A stretch of 64,000 nt of DNA from Bacillus sp. V59.32b (GTDB taxonomy: Bacteria; Bacillota; Bacilli; Bacillales; DSM-1321): the NCBI RefSeq assembly GCF_003429085.1, contig NZ_QVTC01000020.1, positions 1 through 64,000 of the forward strand. Reading direction: 5' to 3'. Positions within the stretch are counted from its first letter, which is position 1, and every line of letters starts with the position of its first letter. Position numbers and translations under genes: made by a program. The notes beneath the pieces were generated by a model. It was not told the DNA's origin. It saw only the letters and a list, made by a program, of their open reading frames with translations, and did no database searches. Shown piece by piece: positions 42,227 through 51,579 of the stretch.

Positions 42227-43744
42227 TTAGCCTAAAATGGTCTTCGTAAAACATCTTTTTTTGGATTTATTGCCAACCATGACTCTACGGTGGCGATTTA
42301 ATAGGTTGTGAACCGAAATGTAATTTTGTATTCGATAAAGCACATATTTAAGGGCAGGTAGCTTATCCTGATATTCCTCATAGTCCGCTGTATATGCGCC
42401 ATCTTCGTTCGACCAGATGCGGTCGAAGTATGCTGCTACGTCTTTCGTGATTTGTTCGGAGTCCGGGGCTTGTATTTTAATATTGGCTTCAAGGTTATAA
42501 TCATCCAGGTTGCGTTCTGTATAGTTGGCTGAACCGCCGATGATTATATGATCCTCTGGCCTTTGGATGTACAATAGCTTTGAATGGAACTGCTCCTTGT
42601 CCGTCTTGTACCAGCGGATTTCAATGTTGTCCTCCCCTAATTCCTGAAACTCGGCTGAGACAGGCAGATTGGGAAGTCCGATTTTCTCGGAACCGAAGGC
42701 ATTTTGGTTCGGATCCAGCACCATATTGATTTTGACCCCGCGCTTGGCGGCATCGGTTAGCTCTTCAACAACTTTGCGGTCGGCTATATAGTACATTCCG
42801 AGCCAGATTCGGTCTCCTTTCCTTGTGTCACGAATGCTTGCGAGCACATGCTGATATATCTTACCTTCCGTCAGCAATTGTACCTTTATCGGTCCTTCTC
42901 GTTCAGGCTCCTTTTCATATTCGGGAAATACATCGGGGCCTTCGGAAAATCGTCCGACGGCTTCCTCAGCCTTGATAAAATCACCGATAATATTCCCATC
43001 CATTCGAAAAGCGATGTTGGAATGGAAGCCGCTTGCATCATGCGGGTTGGCAGATGAGATAATCGCTGTTTTCTCGGTTGCCAGGAGCTTTCTATGGTTT
43101 GCCTTAATATTCAACAGGCGCAGATAAGAACGGAAGGTAACTTTTGGGGCATTGCTTGCCATCGGATTGCGAATCCATCCATAACCACTTTCGCCGAACC
43201 ATTGAAAAAAGGTCCGATAGACTCCGGAATAGAGCGGATTGGAATCGCGCAGGCGATCAAGGTTTGTGGTCACTACTTCGACTCCGTGTTCCTTCAATGT
43301 CTCAATTTCCTTTAATTTATATGATTGATAGGATGTATTCACTTCATCTGTAATGAAGATTACTCTCAGATTGGGCTTTGCTTTACTTTGTTCGACTATT
43401 TTTCGGGTCAATGTTTCACTGATATTTGGGAACTTTACTTTTTCATCATAATAGCCGTTAAAAAGGAACATATCGATGACAATATACGATTCTGCTTCTT
43501 CAATAGCATGATAGATCTCTTCGAAAATTCTTCGTTCATGCTGAATTTCCCCATTTTGATCCTTATAAGAAAGATCATATAGGAAGTCGACATCATCGAC
43601 CTGGTGTATCTCCCCTTCATAGGAAACACCTTCTGGAAGCGGTTTATACTGGTTATATGAAATGACAATCGTAACGATAATGATAATGATAGCTGGTATA
43701 TAAATGCGTTTTTTCGCATACCATGAATTTTTCTCTTTTTTCAT
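42227..43744 (-). CDS. Phospholipase D-like membrane protein with atypical HKD motifs
   Basis: The 505-residue protein has one N-terminal transmembrane helix (about 12-30) and two PLD domains facing outward. The first motif is [10 protein letters not shown]...SSAN and the second [10 protein letters not shown]...GGSAN: the His-x-Lys pairs are present but the usual Asp four residues later is Glu and Gln. The family includes cardiolipin synthases and nucleases; with altered motifs the activity is uncertain. ATG 43744 follows GGGGGA. It is divergent from ung, whose upstream frame overlaps it only as a shadow. Distinct from the cls gene at the window end. Confidence 0.8.
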   Translation of the reverse strand: MKKEKNSWYAKKRIYIPAIIIIIVTIVISYNQYKPLPEGVSYEGEIHQVDDVDFLYDLSYKDQNGEIQHERRIFEEIYHAIEEAESYIVIDMFLFNGYYDEKVKFPNISETLTRKIVEQSKAKPNLRVIFITDEVNTSYQSYKLKEIETLKEHGVEVVTTNLDRLRDSNPLYSGVYRTFFQWFGESGYGWIRNPMASNAPKVTFRSYLRLLNIKANHRKLLATEKTAIISSANPHDASGFHSNIAFRMDGNIIGDFIKAEEAVGRFSEGPDVFPEYEKEPEREGPIKVQLLTEGKIYQHVLASIRDTRKGDRIWLGMYYIADRKVVEELTDAAKRGVKINMVLDPNQNAFGSEKIGLPNLPVSAEFQELGEDNIEIRWYKTDKEQFHSKLLYIQRPEDHIIIGGSANYTERNLDDYNLEANIKIQAPDSEQITKDVAAYFDRIWSNEDGAYTADYEEYQDKLPALKYVLYRIQNYISVHNLLNRHRRVMVGNKSKKRCFTKTILG

Positions 43745-43925
43745 GCCAGTTCCCCCAAATAAGAATTTGTCTTCTCTTATATATATCCAAAAGGAGAGAG
43801 GCAAGAAACCTAGCAAGCTAGCAAATATTTTCCGTAGGCCTCAAAACCGAACCTACTTTCATGCCCGAAATTCGATACCAGCCTGCGGTTATCGTATAAT
43901 ATTATATAGAGGGGAGTGCTTTTAT

Positions 43926-44603
43926 ATGACAAATGAAGTTTTGCATAACGATTGGCAAAAGGTACTGTCGGATGAATTTACGAAGGATTATTATAAGCGG
44001 CTTCGGGAATTTCTGAAGCAGGAATATAGCAATCATACAATCTACCCGACTGCCGGCGACATCTTTAACGCACTGCATTTAACTCCATATGAAAAAGTGA
44101 AGGTCGTCATTTTGGGACAGGACCCTTACCATGGACCGAACCAGGCTCATGGACTTAGTTTTTCCGTAAAGCCCGGCGTGCGCATGCCGCCTTCCTTAAA
44201 AAATATATTTAAAGAACTACACGATGACCTTGACTGCACCATTCCGAATAACGGATATTTAGTGGAATGGGCTGAGCAGGGCGTACTGCTTTTGAACACT
44301 GTCTTGACAGTGCGTGAGGGTGAAGCCAACTCACATCGCGGAAAAGGGTGGGAAAATTTTACGAATAAAGTGATCACCAGTTTAAGTGATAGAGATAAAC
44401 CAATGGTTTTCGTCCTTTGGGGAAAGCCCGCGCAAAGTAAGATTCCGTTAATAGATGCGAGTAAGCATCATATCATCACTTCCGTGCATCCCAGTCCGCT
44501 TTCTGCAAGAAGGGGATTCTTCGGAAGCCGTCCTTTTTCACAGGTGAATGACTGTTTAAGGGCTTGGGGAGAAGATGAAATCGATTGGCAGATTTCCGGG
44601 TGA
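43926..44603 (+). CDS. ung: Uracil-DNA glycosylase
   Basis: The 225-residue family 1 UDG has the water-activating loop [22 protein letters not shown] (in part, near 60-80), LLLNTVLTV, and the Leu-intercalation loop [15 protein letters not shown]. It removes uracil from DNA. ATG 43926 follows GAGGGGAG and gives the same length as B. subtilis Ung; the longer open frame is antisense to the PLD gene. Confidence 0.95.
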   Translation: MTNEVLHNDWQKVLSDEFTKDYYKRLREFLKQEYSNHTIYPTAGDIFNALHLTPYEKVKVVILGQDPYHGPNQAHGLSFSVKPGVRMPPSLKNIFKELHDDLDCTIPNNGYLVEWAEQGVLLLNTVLTVREGEANSHRGKGWENFTNKVITSLSDRDKPMVFVLWGKPAQSKIPLIDASKHHIITSVHPSPLSARRGFFGSRPFSQVNDCLRAWGEDEIDWQISG

Positions 44604-44640
44604 TGAGCAAAAGTTGATGCAATAGCGAGGTTATAAAGCG

Positions 44641-44823
44641 ATGGTTGAAAAAATTAACTGTATGACATGCAAGCATTATTACGTAACCTGGGACCCCCAT
44701 TTTCCGAAAGGATGCAAGGCCTTCCAGTTTAAAACCTCCGCCATCCCTTCGCAGGAAGTGCTTCGGTCCTCAGGACAGCGGTGCATGAAATATGAGAAAA
44801 AACATGTTATAAAAAAGCTTTAG
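44641..44823 (+). CDS. Small Cys-rich protein downstream of ung
   Basis: The 60-residue protein carries CMTCKHYY, GCKAF and RCMKY, four cysteines spaced like a small zinc or iron-binding module (about residues 8, 11, 25 and 48). The composition is balanced and it has a modest ribosome site (GAGGT). I recall unnamed homologues beside ung in Bacillaceae, but the function is unknown. It might be translated with ung, 37 bp upstream. Confidence 0.65.
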   Translation: MVEKINCMTCKHYYVTWDPHFPKGCKAFQFKTSAIPSQEVLRSSGQRCMKYEKKHVIKKL

Positions 44824-44853
44824 TCATTGTGAGTGACTTTCACGAGTAGAACC

Positions 44854-45125
44854 GGCAACACAATCGAAATATCGGCAACAAACAAAGAGCCGGCAACAAA
44901 ACCAGTAAAACCAGTACGAAATCGAAATATCGGCAACAAACAAAGGAGCTGGCAACAAAACCAGAATTCCGGCAACGAAAGTCTCGCTTGTGGCAACAAA
45001 ACCAGTAAAACCGGCAACAAAATCCAAATATCGGCAACAAACAAAGGAGCCGGCAACAAAACCAGAATTCCGGCAACGAAAGTCTCGGTTGCGGCAACAA
45101 AACCAGTAAAACCGACAACAAAATC
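44854..45125 (+). repeat. GGCAACAAA array: about 14 units with 20-21 bp period
   Basis: GGCAAC occurs at 44854, 44874, 44892, 44932, 44951, 44971, 44992, 45013, 45033, 45052, 45072 and 45093, with GACAAC at 45114 and a decayed copy at about 44912. Spacing is 18-21 bp, mostly 20-21. The sequences between fall into five types (a-e) in the order a b e a b c d e a b c d e a, giving a 101-bp higher-order repeat. All copies point the same way. 101 is not a multiple of three, so it is not a coding repeat. It fills the gap between the Cys-rich gene and ywdI. Function unknown; phased protein-binding sites are one possibility. Confidence 0.9.
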
Positions 45126-45263
45126 GAAGTATGATCAAAAACATTTTACAAAAAGCGAATAGCTTTTGAATAATCGGGATTGGATTGTGTGCTCTTTGTT
45201 TATATATAAGTTTTTTGATATGCTATTAAACAGTTTAACTGAAAATTTTATGAGGTGGGGTAC

Positions 45264-45551
45264 ATGGATATTTCTTCAGATAAAGTGCTGGATAAAATAG
45301 AAGAGCTTGTAACGAAAGCCAAACATACAGCGTCCCGGGAAAAACTGGGTGGATACGCGACTGCGATTCAAGCATTATGTGATTTATTGCTTGAAGAGAG
45401 AAAGGGCATAGAAAAATATCCATCCGATCGGCAGTCACCTGTTGTGAGCCATCCCATCCAGCCGCAGGCACAACCCATATCGGTTTCTATGCCGTCATCA
45501 AAGCCGGTAAAGATGGATGATGCAAATGGGGATTCTTTGTTTGATTTTTAA
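45264..45551 (+). CDS. ywdI: YwdI family protein (DUF5327)
   Basis: A 95-residue protein with a helical N terminus (about 5-50, KVLDKIEELVTKAKHTAS) and a Pro/Gln-rich, probably disordered tail ending DSLFDF. By sequence and position (between ung and ywdK/gerQ) it is YwdI; its function is unknown. GAGGTGGGG precedes ATG 45264; a GTG at 45255 lies inside that site. Confidence 0.8.
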   Translation: MDISSDKVLDKIEELVTKAKHTASREKLGGYATAIQALCDLLLEERKGIEKYPSDRQSPVVSHPIQPQAQPISVSMPSSKPVKMDDANGDSLFDF

Positions 45552-45578
45552 CATGGTAAATTGAGAGGAGTTTTTATA

Positions 45579-45947
45579 TTGAAGCTGTTTATTATTTTAG
45601 GGGCAATCAATGCCTTTATTGCTGTTGCTCTTGGTGCATTCGGGGCTCATGGTTTAGAAGGAAGAATTCCTGATAAATACTTAGAAACATGGAAAACGGC
45701 GGTTACATATCAAATGTTCCATGCAACCGGATTGATGATCATCGCTCTTGTCTCAGGTAAAATCGGCGGGCCGCTTATGACCTGGTCAGGTTGGTTAATG
45801 TTTATCGGCATCATTTTGTTCTCAGGCAGCCTTTTTGTATTGAGTGTTACGCAAATTAAAATATTGGGTGCGATCACTCCTTTAGGCGGAGTTTCCTTCC
45901 TGGCTGCATGGGTGCTGTTCATTGTGGCTGTATACAAGAACTTATGA
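45579..45947 (+). CDS. ywdK: DUF423 membrane protein YwdK
   Basis: The 122-residue protein has four transmembrane helices (about 3-22, 45-60, 67-88 and 95-118) and the DUF423 signature ALGAFGAHGL. Function unknown. The TTG start at 45579 has GAGAGGAG eight bases upstream and gives the B. subtilis length; the frame opens at 45561 but that TTG is part of the ribosome site. Confidence 0.85.
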   Translation: MKLFIILGAINAFIAVALGAFGAHGLEGRIPDKYLETWKTAVTYQMFHATGLMIIALVSGKIGGPLMTWSGWLMFIGIILFSGSLFVLSVTQIKILGAITPLGGVSFLAAWVLFIVAVYKNL

Positions 45948-45953
45948 CAAATT

Positions 45954-46004
45954 GAGGATGGCTTTTTGGGAATGTTCAAGATTCCTTAAAAGCCATCCTC
46001 TTTT
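45954..46004 (+). terminator. Strong bidirectional terminator between ywdK and gerQ
   Basis: GAGGATGGCTTTT pairs with AAAAGCCATCCTC, with an inner GGAAT/ATTCC stem, followed by TTTT. It serves the convergent genes ending at 45947 and 46020. Confidence 0.9.
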
Positions 46005-46019
46005 AATTATGTTCTTTCC

Positions 46020-46580
46020 TTACCTTGGCGGATATACGGAAAGGTTCGCGGTTCCGCCGTACGGGTAATCATATTCAATTTCTTCTTCAAATGTAACATA
46101 ATCGACAGCGACCATCAGAATCAGGTAACGGGCTCCGGTTTGCGGGTCACTCAGAATGACATGATCACGGCCGGCCGCTTCGATGATACCTTTGAAGACC
46201 TTGGCATTCCATTCTTTATTACCCTCAAACGTAGCGTAAACGGTTGCTAACTTCCCTCTATTCAAGCGAAGGATATTTTCAATGTATGAAGCTTCGGCAG
46301 GCAGCATGCCCGGCACCTGTGCCCCCGGCGGAGCAGGTTGGCCGCCAGGCGCGGCTTGCATGCCTCCTTGTGGGCCGTTGCCTGCTTGTGGCCCCATGCC
46401 TCCCTGTGGCCCCATGCTTCCTGGAGGCATCTGATTTTGTGAGTAACCTCCCGGCGGATATTGGGGGTACTGCGGTTCCGCGCGTTGAGCGGGATTTACA
46501 TTTGCATAGGGATAGTAGGGGACACCTCCCGGATACCCGAAGTTTCCCTGAGGACTCTTGCTGTTGTTTTGCTGACTCAT
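46020..46580 (-). CDS. gerQ: Spore coat protein GerQ
   Basis: The 186-residue protein has a low-complexity first half rich in Pro, Gly, Gln and Tyr (collagen-like GPQGGM repeats, residues 30-90) and a conserved C-terminal domain (from ASYIENILRLNRGKLATVYAT). GerQ localises CwlJ in the spore coat and is crosslinked by transglutaminase Tgl; the Gln-rich region offers substrates. GGAGGG lies six bases before ATG 46580. B. subtilis YwdL. Confidence 0.9.
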   Translation of the reverse strand: MSQQNNSKSPQGNFGYPGGVPYYPYANVNPAQRAEPQYPQYPPGGYSQNQMPPGSMGPQGGMGPQAGNGPQGGMQAAPGGQPAPPGAQVPGMLPAEASYIENILRLNRGKLATVYATFEGNKEWNAKVFKGIIEAAGRDHVILSDPQTGARYLILMVAVDYVTFEEEIEYDYPYGGTANLSVYPPR

Positions 46581-46689
46581 CAATTTCCCTCCATATCGTT
46601 AATATAATAAAGGCAGGACTTGAATGAATAGAAGAAATCATCACTATTTCATATGTATGGGTGGGGAGTTGCTTTTATGACTTGGAAAA

Positions 46690-46716
46690 TAAAAAAGCTC
46701 CCAAAGGAGGGAGCTT
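46690..46716 (-). terminator. Terminator of hemQ
   Basis: AAGCTCCC pairs with GGGAGCTT around TCCTTT on the minus strand, followed by TTTTT. Confidence 0.9.
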
Positions 46717-46723
46717 CCGGATA

Positions 46724-47467
46724 TTATACGTGCAAGAAGGATTGAATCTTTTCTTCGGGAAGAAGATTGCCAACGTAGAAGGCACCGAATTCGCCGTAGC
46801 GGGCGCTGACTTCGTCAAAACGCATTTCATAAACGAGTTTCTTGAATTGAAGGACATCATCGGCGAATAAGGTAACGCCCCATTCATAGTCGTCAAAGCC
46901 GACAGAGCCGGTAATGATTTGCTTTACTTTCCCTGCATATTGGCGGCCGATCATCCCGTGTGAACGCATCATGGTGCGGCGATCTTCCATTGGGAGCATG
47001 TACCAGTTTTCTTCACCCTGGCGGCGCTTGTCCATTGGATAGAAGCAGACATGTTTTGCTTTCGGGAGAATCGGATACAGGCGAGCCTGAAATTGAGGGT
47101 TTTGGTAAGGATCCTCGTCCTCTGGCAGGTAATTCCCCAATTCTACAACAGAAACATACGAATAGGCCGGAATGGTATACTCGGCAAGCTTGGACTTATT
47201 GAATTCCATTTCAATTTCGTTTAATTCCTCCATTGTAGGTCGAACAAACATCAGCATAAAATCGGCTTTTTGGCCAACGATAGAATAAAGGGCATGACTG
47301 CCTTCTTTTTTGCTTTGGGTTTTATTCCATTTTTCCAATAAACTATTGAATTCTGAAATAGCCGCCTGGCGTTCGTCGCTCGTAAGCATTTTCCATGAAG
47401 TCCAGTCAATCAGACGGAAGTCGTGCAGGCTATACCAGCCATCAAGTGTTTGTGCAGGTTCACTCAT
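46724..47467 (-). CDS. hemQ: Coproheme decarboxylase (HemQ/ChdC)
   Basis: The 247-residue chlorite-dismutase-family protein has the catalytic tyrosine in [10 protein letters not shown] (about Tyr143) and the proximal heme histidine in [10 protein letters not shown] (His170). It makes heme b from coproheme with peroxide, the last step of the Gram-positive heme route. ATG 47467 follows AGGAG at eight bases. It is divergent from pta, and a terminator follows. Confidence 0.93.
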   Translation of the reverse strand: MSEPAQTLDGWYSLHDFRLIDWTSWKMLTSDERQAAISEFNSLLEKWNKTQSKKEGSHALYSIVGQKADFMLMFVRPTMEELNEIEMEFNKSKLAEYTIPAYSYVSVVELGNYLPEDEDPYQNPQFQARLYPILPKAKHVCFYPMDKRRQGEENWYMLPMEDRRTMMRSHGMIGRQYAGKVKQIITGSVGFDDYEWGVTLFADDVLQFKKLVYEMRFDEVSARYGEFGAFYVGNLLPEEKIQSFLHV

Positions 47468-47725
47468 TACGATCACTCCTATATTTCTTTAATTACATCA
47501 ATACTATACCATAGTTTAAATTAAAGATAATTTCTCAGGTCCATATTCGCAATTTGTTCGGAAAATGTTCATATTTTTAAAATTTCCGAACTGGTAAAAT
47601 CTAAACATAAGGATGATGTGCAATGGAATAATAAGTAATGGGTTTAACAAATGAAAAAAAGGAAATCATTCTAAAAGAAACCTTATTAAAGTGTTGTTAT
47701 TTTCCGAATTTAATAACATTTTTAT

Positions 47726-47739
47726 TGAAAACGCCAACA
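47726..47739 (+). promoter_or_regulatory. Candidate CcpA cre site upstream of pta
   Basis: TGAAAACGCCAACA matches the cre consensus TGWAANCGNTNWCA at all fixed positions but one. It lies about 120 bp before pta; in B. subtilis CcpA activates pta from an upstream cre. The rest of 47468-47843 (about 375 bp) holds no gene and no other clear site. Confidence 0.6.
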
Positions 47740-47843
47740 ACTTTCCCAATGATAGAATTCTTAATGATGAACGGGTATCCTTAATTACGAAAAGGGCATT
47801 TTAACAGAATCCGGTATTTAAATTAAACGGAGGAGGAGATAAT

Positions 47844-48821
47844 ATGAGTGACTTATTTGAATCATTAAAAGCAAAGATTTCAGGAAACAATCTGAGAATT
47901 GTATTTCCTGAAGGGATGGATGAGCGTATCCTTACGGCAGCTGGGAGGCTTGCAAAGGAGAAACTTGTTACACCGGTCCTAATCGGCAATATCGAACAAG
48001 TTCAGGAGAAAGCAAAATCTTTAGGCGTTTCCGTTGAAGGCGCCGAAATCTATGACCCTCATAATTACATGATGATGGACGAGCTGGTCGCGTCATTTGT
48101 GGAACGCCGCAAAGGGAAAGCAACTGAAGAAGAGGCGCGAAAAATCCTGCTGGACGAGAATTATTTTGGTACGATGCTCGTTTTTACAAACAAGGCGGAC
48201 GGTCTCGTAAGCGGAGCGGCACATTCTACTGCTGAAACTGTACGACCGGCTCTTCAAATCATCAAAACGAAGGAGGGCGTCAAGAAAACATCGGGTGTCT
48301 TCATCATGGTACGCGAGGATGAGCAATATGTCTTTGCCGATTGTGCGATTAACATTGCGCCAGACAGCACCGATTTAGCTGAGATCGCCATTGAAAGTGC
48401 CCGCACAGCCCAAATGTTTGATATTGAACCGAGAGTGGCGATGCTAAGCTTCTCGACAAAAGGTTCAGCTAAATCACCAGAAACGGACAGAGTCGCCGAA
48501 GCCGTCCAGGAAGCAAAGAAAATGAATCCAATGCTCATATTGGACGGGGAGTTCCAATTTGACGCGGCCTTCGTTCCATCTGTGGCCCAGAAAAAAGCTC
48601 CAGACTCACCGCTCCAGGGAGATGCGAACATATTCATTTTTCCTAGTCTGGAAGCTGGTAATATCGGCTATAAAATTGCGCAGCGATTAGGGAATTTCGA
48701 AGCCGTCGGGCCGATTCTTCAAGGCTTAAACCGTCCGGTAAACGATCTGTCCCGGGGATGCAACGAAGAAGATGTGTATAAGCTGGCGATCATTACTGCC
48801 GCTCAGGCCCTCCATAAATAA
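47844..48821 (+). CDS. pta: Phosphate acetyltransferase
   Basis: The 325-residue enzyme has the PTA_PTB fold: IVFPEGMDERILTAA (19-33), VSGAAHSTAETVRPALQ and a C-terminal PSLEAGNIGYKIAQRLG. It interconverts acetyl-CoA and acetyl phosphate in acetate overflow. GGAGGAGGAG lies just before the ATG. It is monocistronic, with a cre box upstream and a terminator downstream. Confidence 0.95.
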   Translation: MSDLFESLKAKISGNNLRIVFPEGMDERILTAAGRLAKEKLVTPVLIGNIEQVQEKAKSLGVSVEGAEIYDPHNYMMMDELVASFVERRKGKATEEEARKILLDENYFGTMLVFTNKADGLVSGAAHSTAETVRPALQIIKTKEGVKKTSGVFIMVREDEQYVFADCAINIAPDSTDLAEIAIESARTAQMFDIEPRVAMLSFSTKGSAKSPETDRVAEAVQEAKKMNPMLILDGEFQFDAAFVPSVAQKKAPDSPLQGDANIFIFPSLEAGNIGYKIAQRLGNFEAVGPILQGLNRPVNDLSRGCNEEDVYKLAIITAAQALHK

Positions 48822-48830
48822 GAATGATCA

Positions 48831-48862
48831 GGCTGCCCTCTCCAGCAAGGCAGCCCCTTATT
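48831..48862 (+). terminator. Terminator of pta
   Basis: GGCTGCC (48831-48837) pairs with GGCAGCC (48849-48855), followed by CCTTATTT. Confidence 0.75.
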
Positions 48863-48892
48863 TATTGATTTCATGCTATAATGAGATGAGGA

Positions 48893-49062
48893 TTTTTAAA
48901 GAAAACTCGTCGATTGACGAGCCATATGGCGGAGATTAGACGTAGTTGAGGCCCACAGGAAGTGGGTCACACAGACGAAGACATAAGGACGTGGCGCACT
49001 TAGTCAGTGTTCTGATTTATGCAGAAAAGAAAGTCTAAAACTTTCCTTTCTTCGAAAAAAAG
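48893..49062 (+). repeat. Two-hairpin repeat, family R2, copy b, carrying an R1-like core
   Basis: It begins with AAAGAAAACTCGTCGATT GACGAGCC and ends with GCAGAAAAGAAAGT then CTTTCCTTTCT, the two hairpins of R2a at 36814 in the same order. The middle holds CCCAC/GTGGG and GAAGACATAAGGACGTGGCG (48977-48996), which is also found in the R1 copy at 51580. It lies right before lipL, whose ribosome site starts at its 3' edge. Confidence 0.75.
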
Positions 49063-49074
49063 GAAGAAAAACCT

Positions 49075-49911
49075 ATGAATGATAAAGAGTCGTTATTAAT
49101 ACAGCCAGAGTGGCGAATTATAGATCAATCTTCATTGGGACCGCAGTTTCATGCATTGCAGTCTTTTGCCATGGATGATACGCTATGCGCTTCGGTAGGA
49201 AAGGGTGATTCCCCGGCAGTGGCCCGGGCCTGGGTTCATCATCGAACAATTGTACTCGGAATCCAGGATAGTAAACTACCGTTTCTTCAAAAGGGCATCT
49301 CCTACCTCGCAGAACAAGGATACGATGTGATTGTGAGAAATTCCGGTGGTCTAGCAGTTGTATTGGATGAAGGAGTATTAAACCTTTCTTTGATTTTTCC
49401 GGAAACAGAACGAAAGATTGACATCAACCGCGGCTATGATGCGATGTGGATGCTTATTAAAACGATGTTTGCCGATTTTGGGATGTTGATTGAAGCGAAA
49501 GAAATTGCAGGTTCTTATTGTCCAGGAAGCTATGATCTCAGCATTGGCGGGAAAAAATTCGCCGGAATTTCACAGAGAAGGATTCGCGGCGGGGTAGCTG
49601 TCCAGATTTATTTGTGCGTCAGCGAAAGTGGATCCGAGAGGGCGGAGCTGTTAAAGGAATTTTATCGGCAAGGGAAGAATCATGCTGAAACTAAGTTCTC
49701 CTATCCTGATATACGGCCGGAAGTGATGGCTTCCTTATCCGAACTGTTAAACACACCGCTTACGATTCAGGATGTGATGCTCCGGTTTCTACAAGCCTTA
49801 AAAATCAGGAGCGGAACGATACATGCCAGCGGGCTGACCCCGCAGGAACTACCATTATATGAAATGTATTTGGCCAGAGTGGCTGAACGCAATGAAAAAG
49901 CTTTTGCTTGA
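49075..49911 (+). CDS. lipL: Octanoyl-[GcvH]:protein N-octanoyltransferase
   Basis: The 278-residue BPL/LPL-fold amidotransferase has [19 protein letters not shown] (88-106) and [19 protein letters not shown] with the acyl-carrying Cys149. LipL moves octanoyl from GcvH to E2 subunits in Bacillus lipoate synthesis. Position between pta and rsfA matches B. subtilis ywfL. AAGGAAG lies eight bases before the ATG. Confidence 0.92.
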   Translation: MNDKESLLIQPEWRIIDQSSLGPQFHALQSFAMDDTLCASVGKGDSPAVARAWVHHRTIVLGIQDSKLPFLQKGISYLAEQGYDVIVRNSGGLAVVLDEGVLNLSLIFPETERKIDINRGYDAMWMLIKTMFADFGMLIEAKEIAGSYCPGSYDLSIGGKKFAGISQRRIRGGVAVQIYLCVSESGSERAELLKEFYRQGKNHAETKFSYPDIRPEVMASLSELLNTPLTIQDVMLRFLQALKIRSGTIHASGLTPQELPLYEMYLARVAERNEKAFA

Positions 49912-49920
49912 AAAGCCAAA

Positions 49921-49965
49921 AAAATCTGTTTAGTCCCTCCATGGGCCTTTAAACAGATTTTTTTC
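49921..49965 (+). terminator. Terminator of lipL
   Basis: AAAATCTGTTTA (49921-49932) pairs with TAAACAGATTTT (49950-49961), followed by TTTC. Confidence 0.9.
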
Positions 49966-50108
49966 ATGGACAGAGATTCCTGTTATTCTTTCACATGTGA
50001 AAAAGTTCTATGTGAATGGGGCTGTCGCCAATCGTTTCTCCTTTAAAGAATTATATAGATTTTGGTTTTTAAAGTGAAAGACAGTGTGAATTTTTTAACT
50101 TTGAAAGA

Positions 50109-50182
50109 TGTCTAGCTACGACGCACAGGACGTGGCAGTTTTTAGTCGATGGTCCTTACTTACAGGACGCTTCCGCTTTTCT
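50109..50182 (+). repeat. Structured intergenic repeat, family R1, short copy b
   Basis: Starts TGTCTAGCTACGACGC and ends GGACGCTTCCGCTTTTCT, with the core ACAGGACGTGGC and TTAGTCGATGG. It lacks the CATAAG hairpin of the long copies. It lies just downstream of rsfA's stop. Confidence 0.7.
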
Positions 50183-50184
50183 AT

Positions 50185-50934
50185 TTATTCCGCCAATTTT
50201 TCTAAATTCCCATTCCGGTCCATTTTGAATTTAGTGGCCGGACGCTCGTCTTCCTCTAACAGAACGAGCTTCCTCGCTCTGTTCATGATGTTCATTAACA
50301 TCTCATAATCTTCCTGAATTATGCCTGTATTCTGTTCCAGATTCTCAGCTTTTTTCTCAAGCTGCTGGTTTCTTTTTCTCAATTCTTCCATTTCGAGCTT
50401 TAATCTTTCGTTCTCTGATTTTAACACTTCGGCCTGCAGTATCATGGTATTCATAGATTGTAAATACGTAATAACAACGTCGAGTGTGAGAGTGTGGCTG
50501 TCACTTCCTTCGTTGCGCGCTTCATTTGCAGGGGCAACCGTCTCTGGAATGGCATAAGTAATTGTTTCGGCCTCTAATTCCGATTCAAGTTCTAATTCCG
50601 TTACGTTTGATTCGTGTTGATGGGACCCCACTCTAATATCCTCAATAGTCGGAGCTGGAGGAGTATAGAGCAGCTTTTTCTTGCCTCCCTGATCCTTGCC
50701 CAGGATCCGCTGTCGTTGTTTTCTTTGCTTTTTCGCCAATTGGAGCGCCTTGTCGTAATTATGGCGGACAACTGCATTCCAGCGGAATCCACAGGCCGCA
50801 GAAGTGCGGTTCAGCTTATCTCCAACCTCTTCAAAAGCGTTTAATTGGGTGCTGCCTTCACGGACATGCCGCAGAACAGTCTCTGCTAATAGCAAATCAT
50901 CTTCCTCTGTCCAAGCGTCTTGACGGACTTTCAT
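50185..50934 (-). CDS. rsfA: RsfA family prespore transcription regulator
   Basis: The 249-residue protein has an N-terminal Myb/SANT-like DNA-binding domain ([17 protein letters not shown] at 7-23 and [17 protein letters not shown]), a basic hinge, an acidic middle and a long C-terminal coiled coil (about 170-225). RsfA modulates the sigma-F regulon in the forespore. ATG 50934 follows AAGGGAG. B. subtilis YwfN. Confidence 0.88.
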   Translation of the reverse strand: MKVRQDAWTEEDDLLLAETVLRHVREGSTQLNAFEEVGDKLNRTSAACGFRWNAVVRHNYDKALQLAKKQRKQRQRILGKDQGGKKKLLYTPPAPTIEDIRVGSHQHESNVTELELESELEAETITYAIPETVAPANEARNEGSDSHTLTLDVVITYLQSMNTMILQAEVLKSENERLKLEMEELRKRNQQLEKKAENLEQNTGIIQEDYEMLMNIMNRARKLVLLEEDERPATKFKMDRNGNLEKLAE

Positions 50935-51231
50935 ACTACCTACTCCCTTTCTTTTAACATTCAATATTCATAGCTTAGTAAATGTGAAAGTTCATGATTT
51001 AATTAAGCGAACTTCCAACGGGGTGTTACGGTTTAACCTGCTGGTCCTACTTACATCTTGGACAATTCAGGGATATTTTATACAAAAAAGTTAAAAGGAT
51101 AGTAGTTTTTTGGCAGTTATGCAGATTCATTGTAAGACAGACAGCCTTGAAATTAGTCCTTAGAAAATGTAGAATACCTGTTAGTGTTTTGTTTTATGAT
51201 TGTTTTACATAGAAAGGATGGTGACCCTGGG

Positions 51232-51453
51232 ATGTCAAATGAATTCAGGGTGTGTGACGATTGTCAGGCAACGAACATCAAGACCCTTATTCCCCGTCTG
51301 CAAAAGCTTGATCCGAACGCGGCGATTGATGTAGCCTGCCAATCCTATTGTGGCCCCGGCCGAAAGAAATCATTCGCATTTGTTAATAACCGTCCTGTTG
51401 CAACGCTGACAGAGGATGAGTTAATAGAAAAAATTGATAAAAAGCTTAAGTGA
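51232..51453 (+). CDS. DUF1450 (YuzB-like) small protein
   Basis: The 73-residue protein has a CDDCQATN motif near the N terminus and [21 protein letters not shown] in the middle, the DUF1450 pattern with four cysteines and a ferredoxin-like or thioredoxin-like look. Its function is unknown; a metal or Fe-S role is possible. ATG 51232 has GGTGA eight bases upstream. Confidence 0.8.
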   Translation: MSNEFRVCDDCQATNIKTLIPRLQKLDPNAAIDVACQSYCGPGRKKSFAFVNNRPVATLTEDELIEKIDKKLK

Positions 51454-51506
51454 TGTCTATCCTTCATGAACGGCAGCTGCCTTATATAGTTACTTCGAAT
51501 TAATAG

Positions 51507-51548
51507 ATCACCCGCATCCAGCATGCAGCGGTGATTTTATTTTTTTTA
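51507..51548 (+). terminator. Terminator after the DUF1450 gene
   Basis: ATCACCCGC pairs with GCGGTGAT (one C bulged), followed by TTTATTTTTTTT. Confidence 0.8.
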
Positions 51549-51579
51549 GTTAAAGTATAACTTTTTTAACTTTGAAGGA

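Noticed and set aside
44854-45125. CRISPR array
   Set aside because: The conserved part is only about 9 bp, the intervening sequences repeat instead of being unique, and no cas gene is near.
44833-45162. Open frames of about 100 codons on both strands through the GGCAACAAA array
   Set aside because: The unit simply lacks stop codons. Unit (20-21 bp) and superunit (101 bp) lengths break any reading frame, there is no ribosome site, and the products are low complexity.
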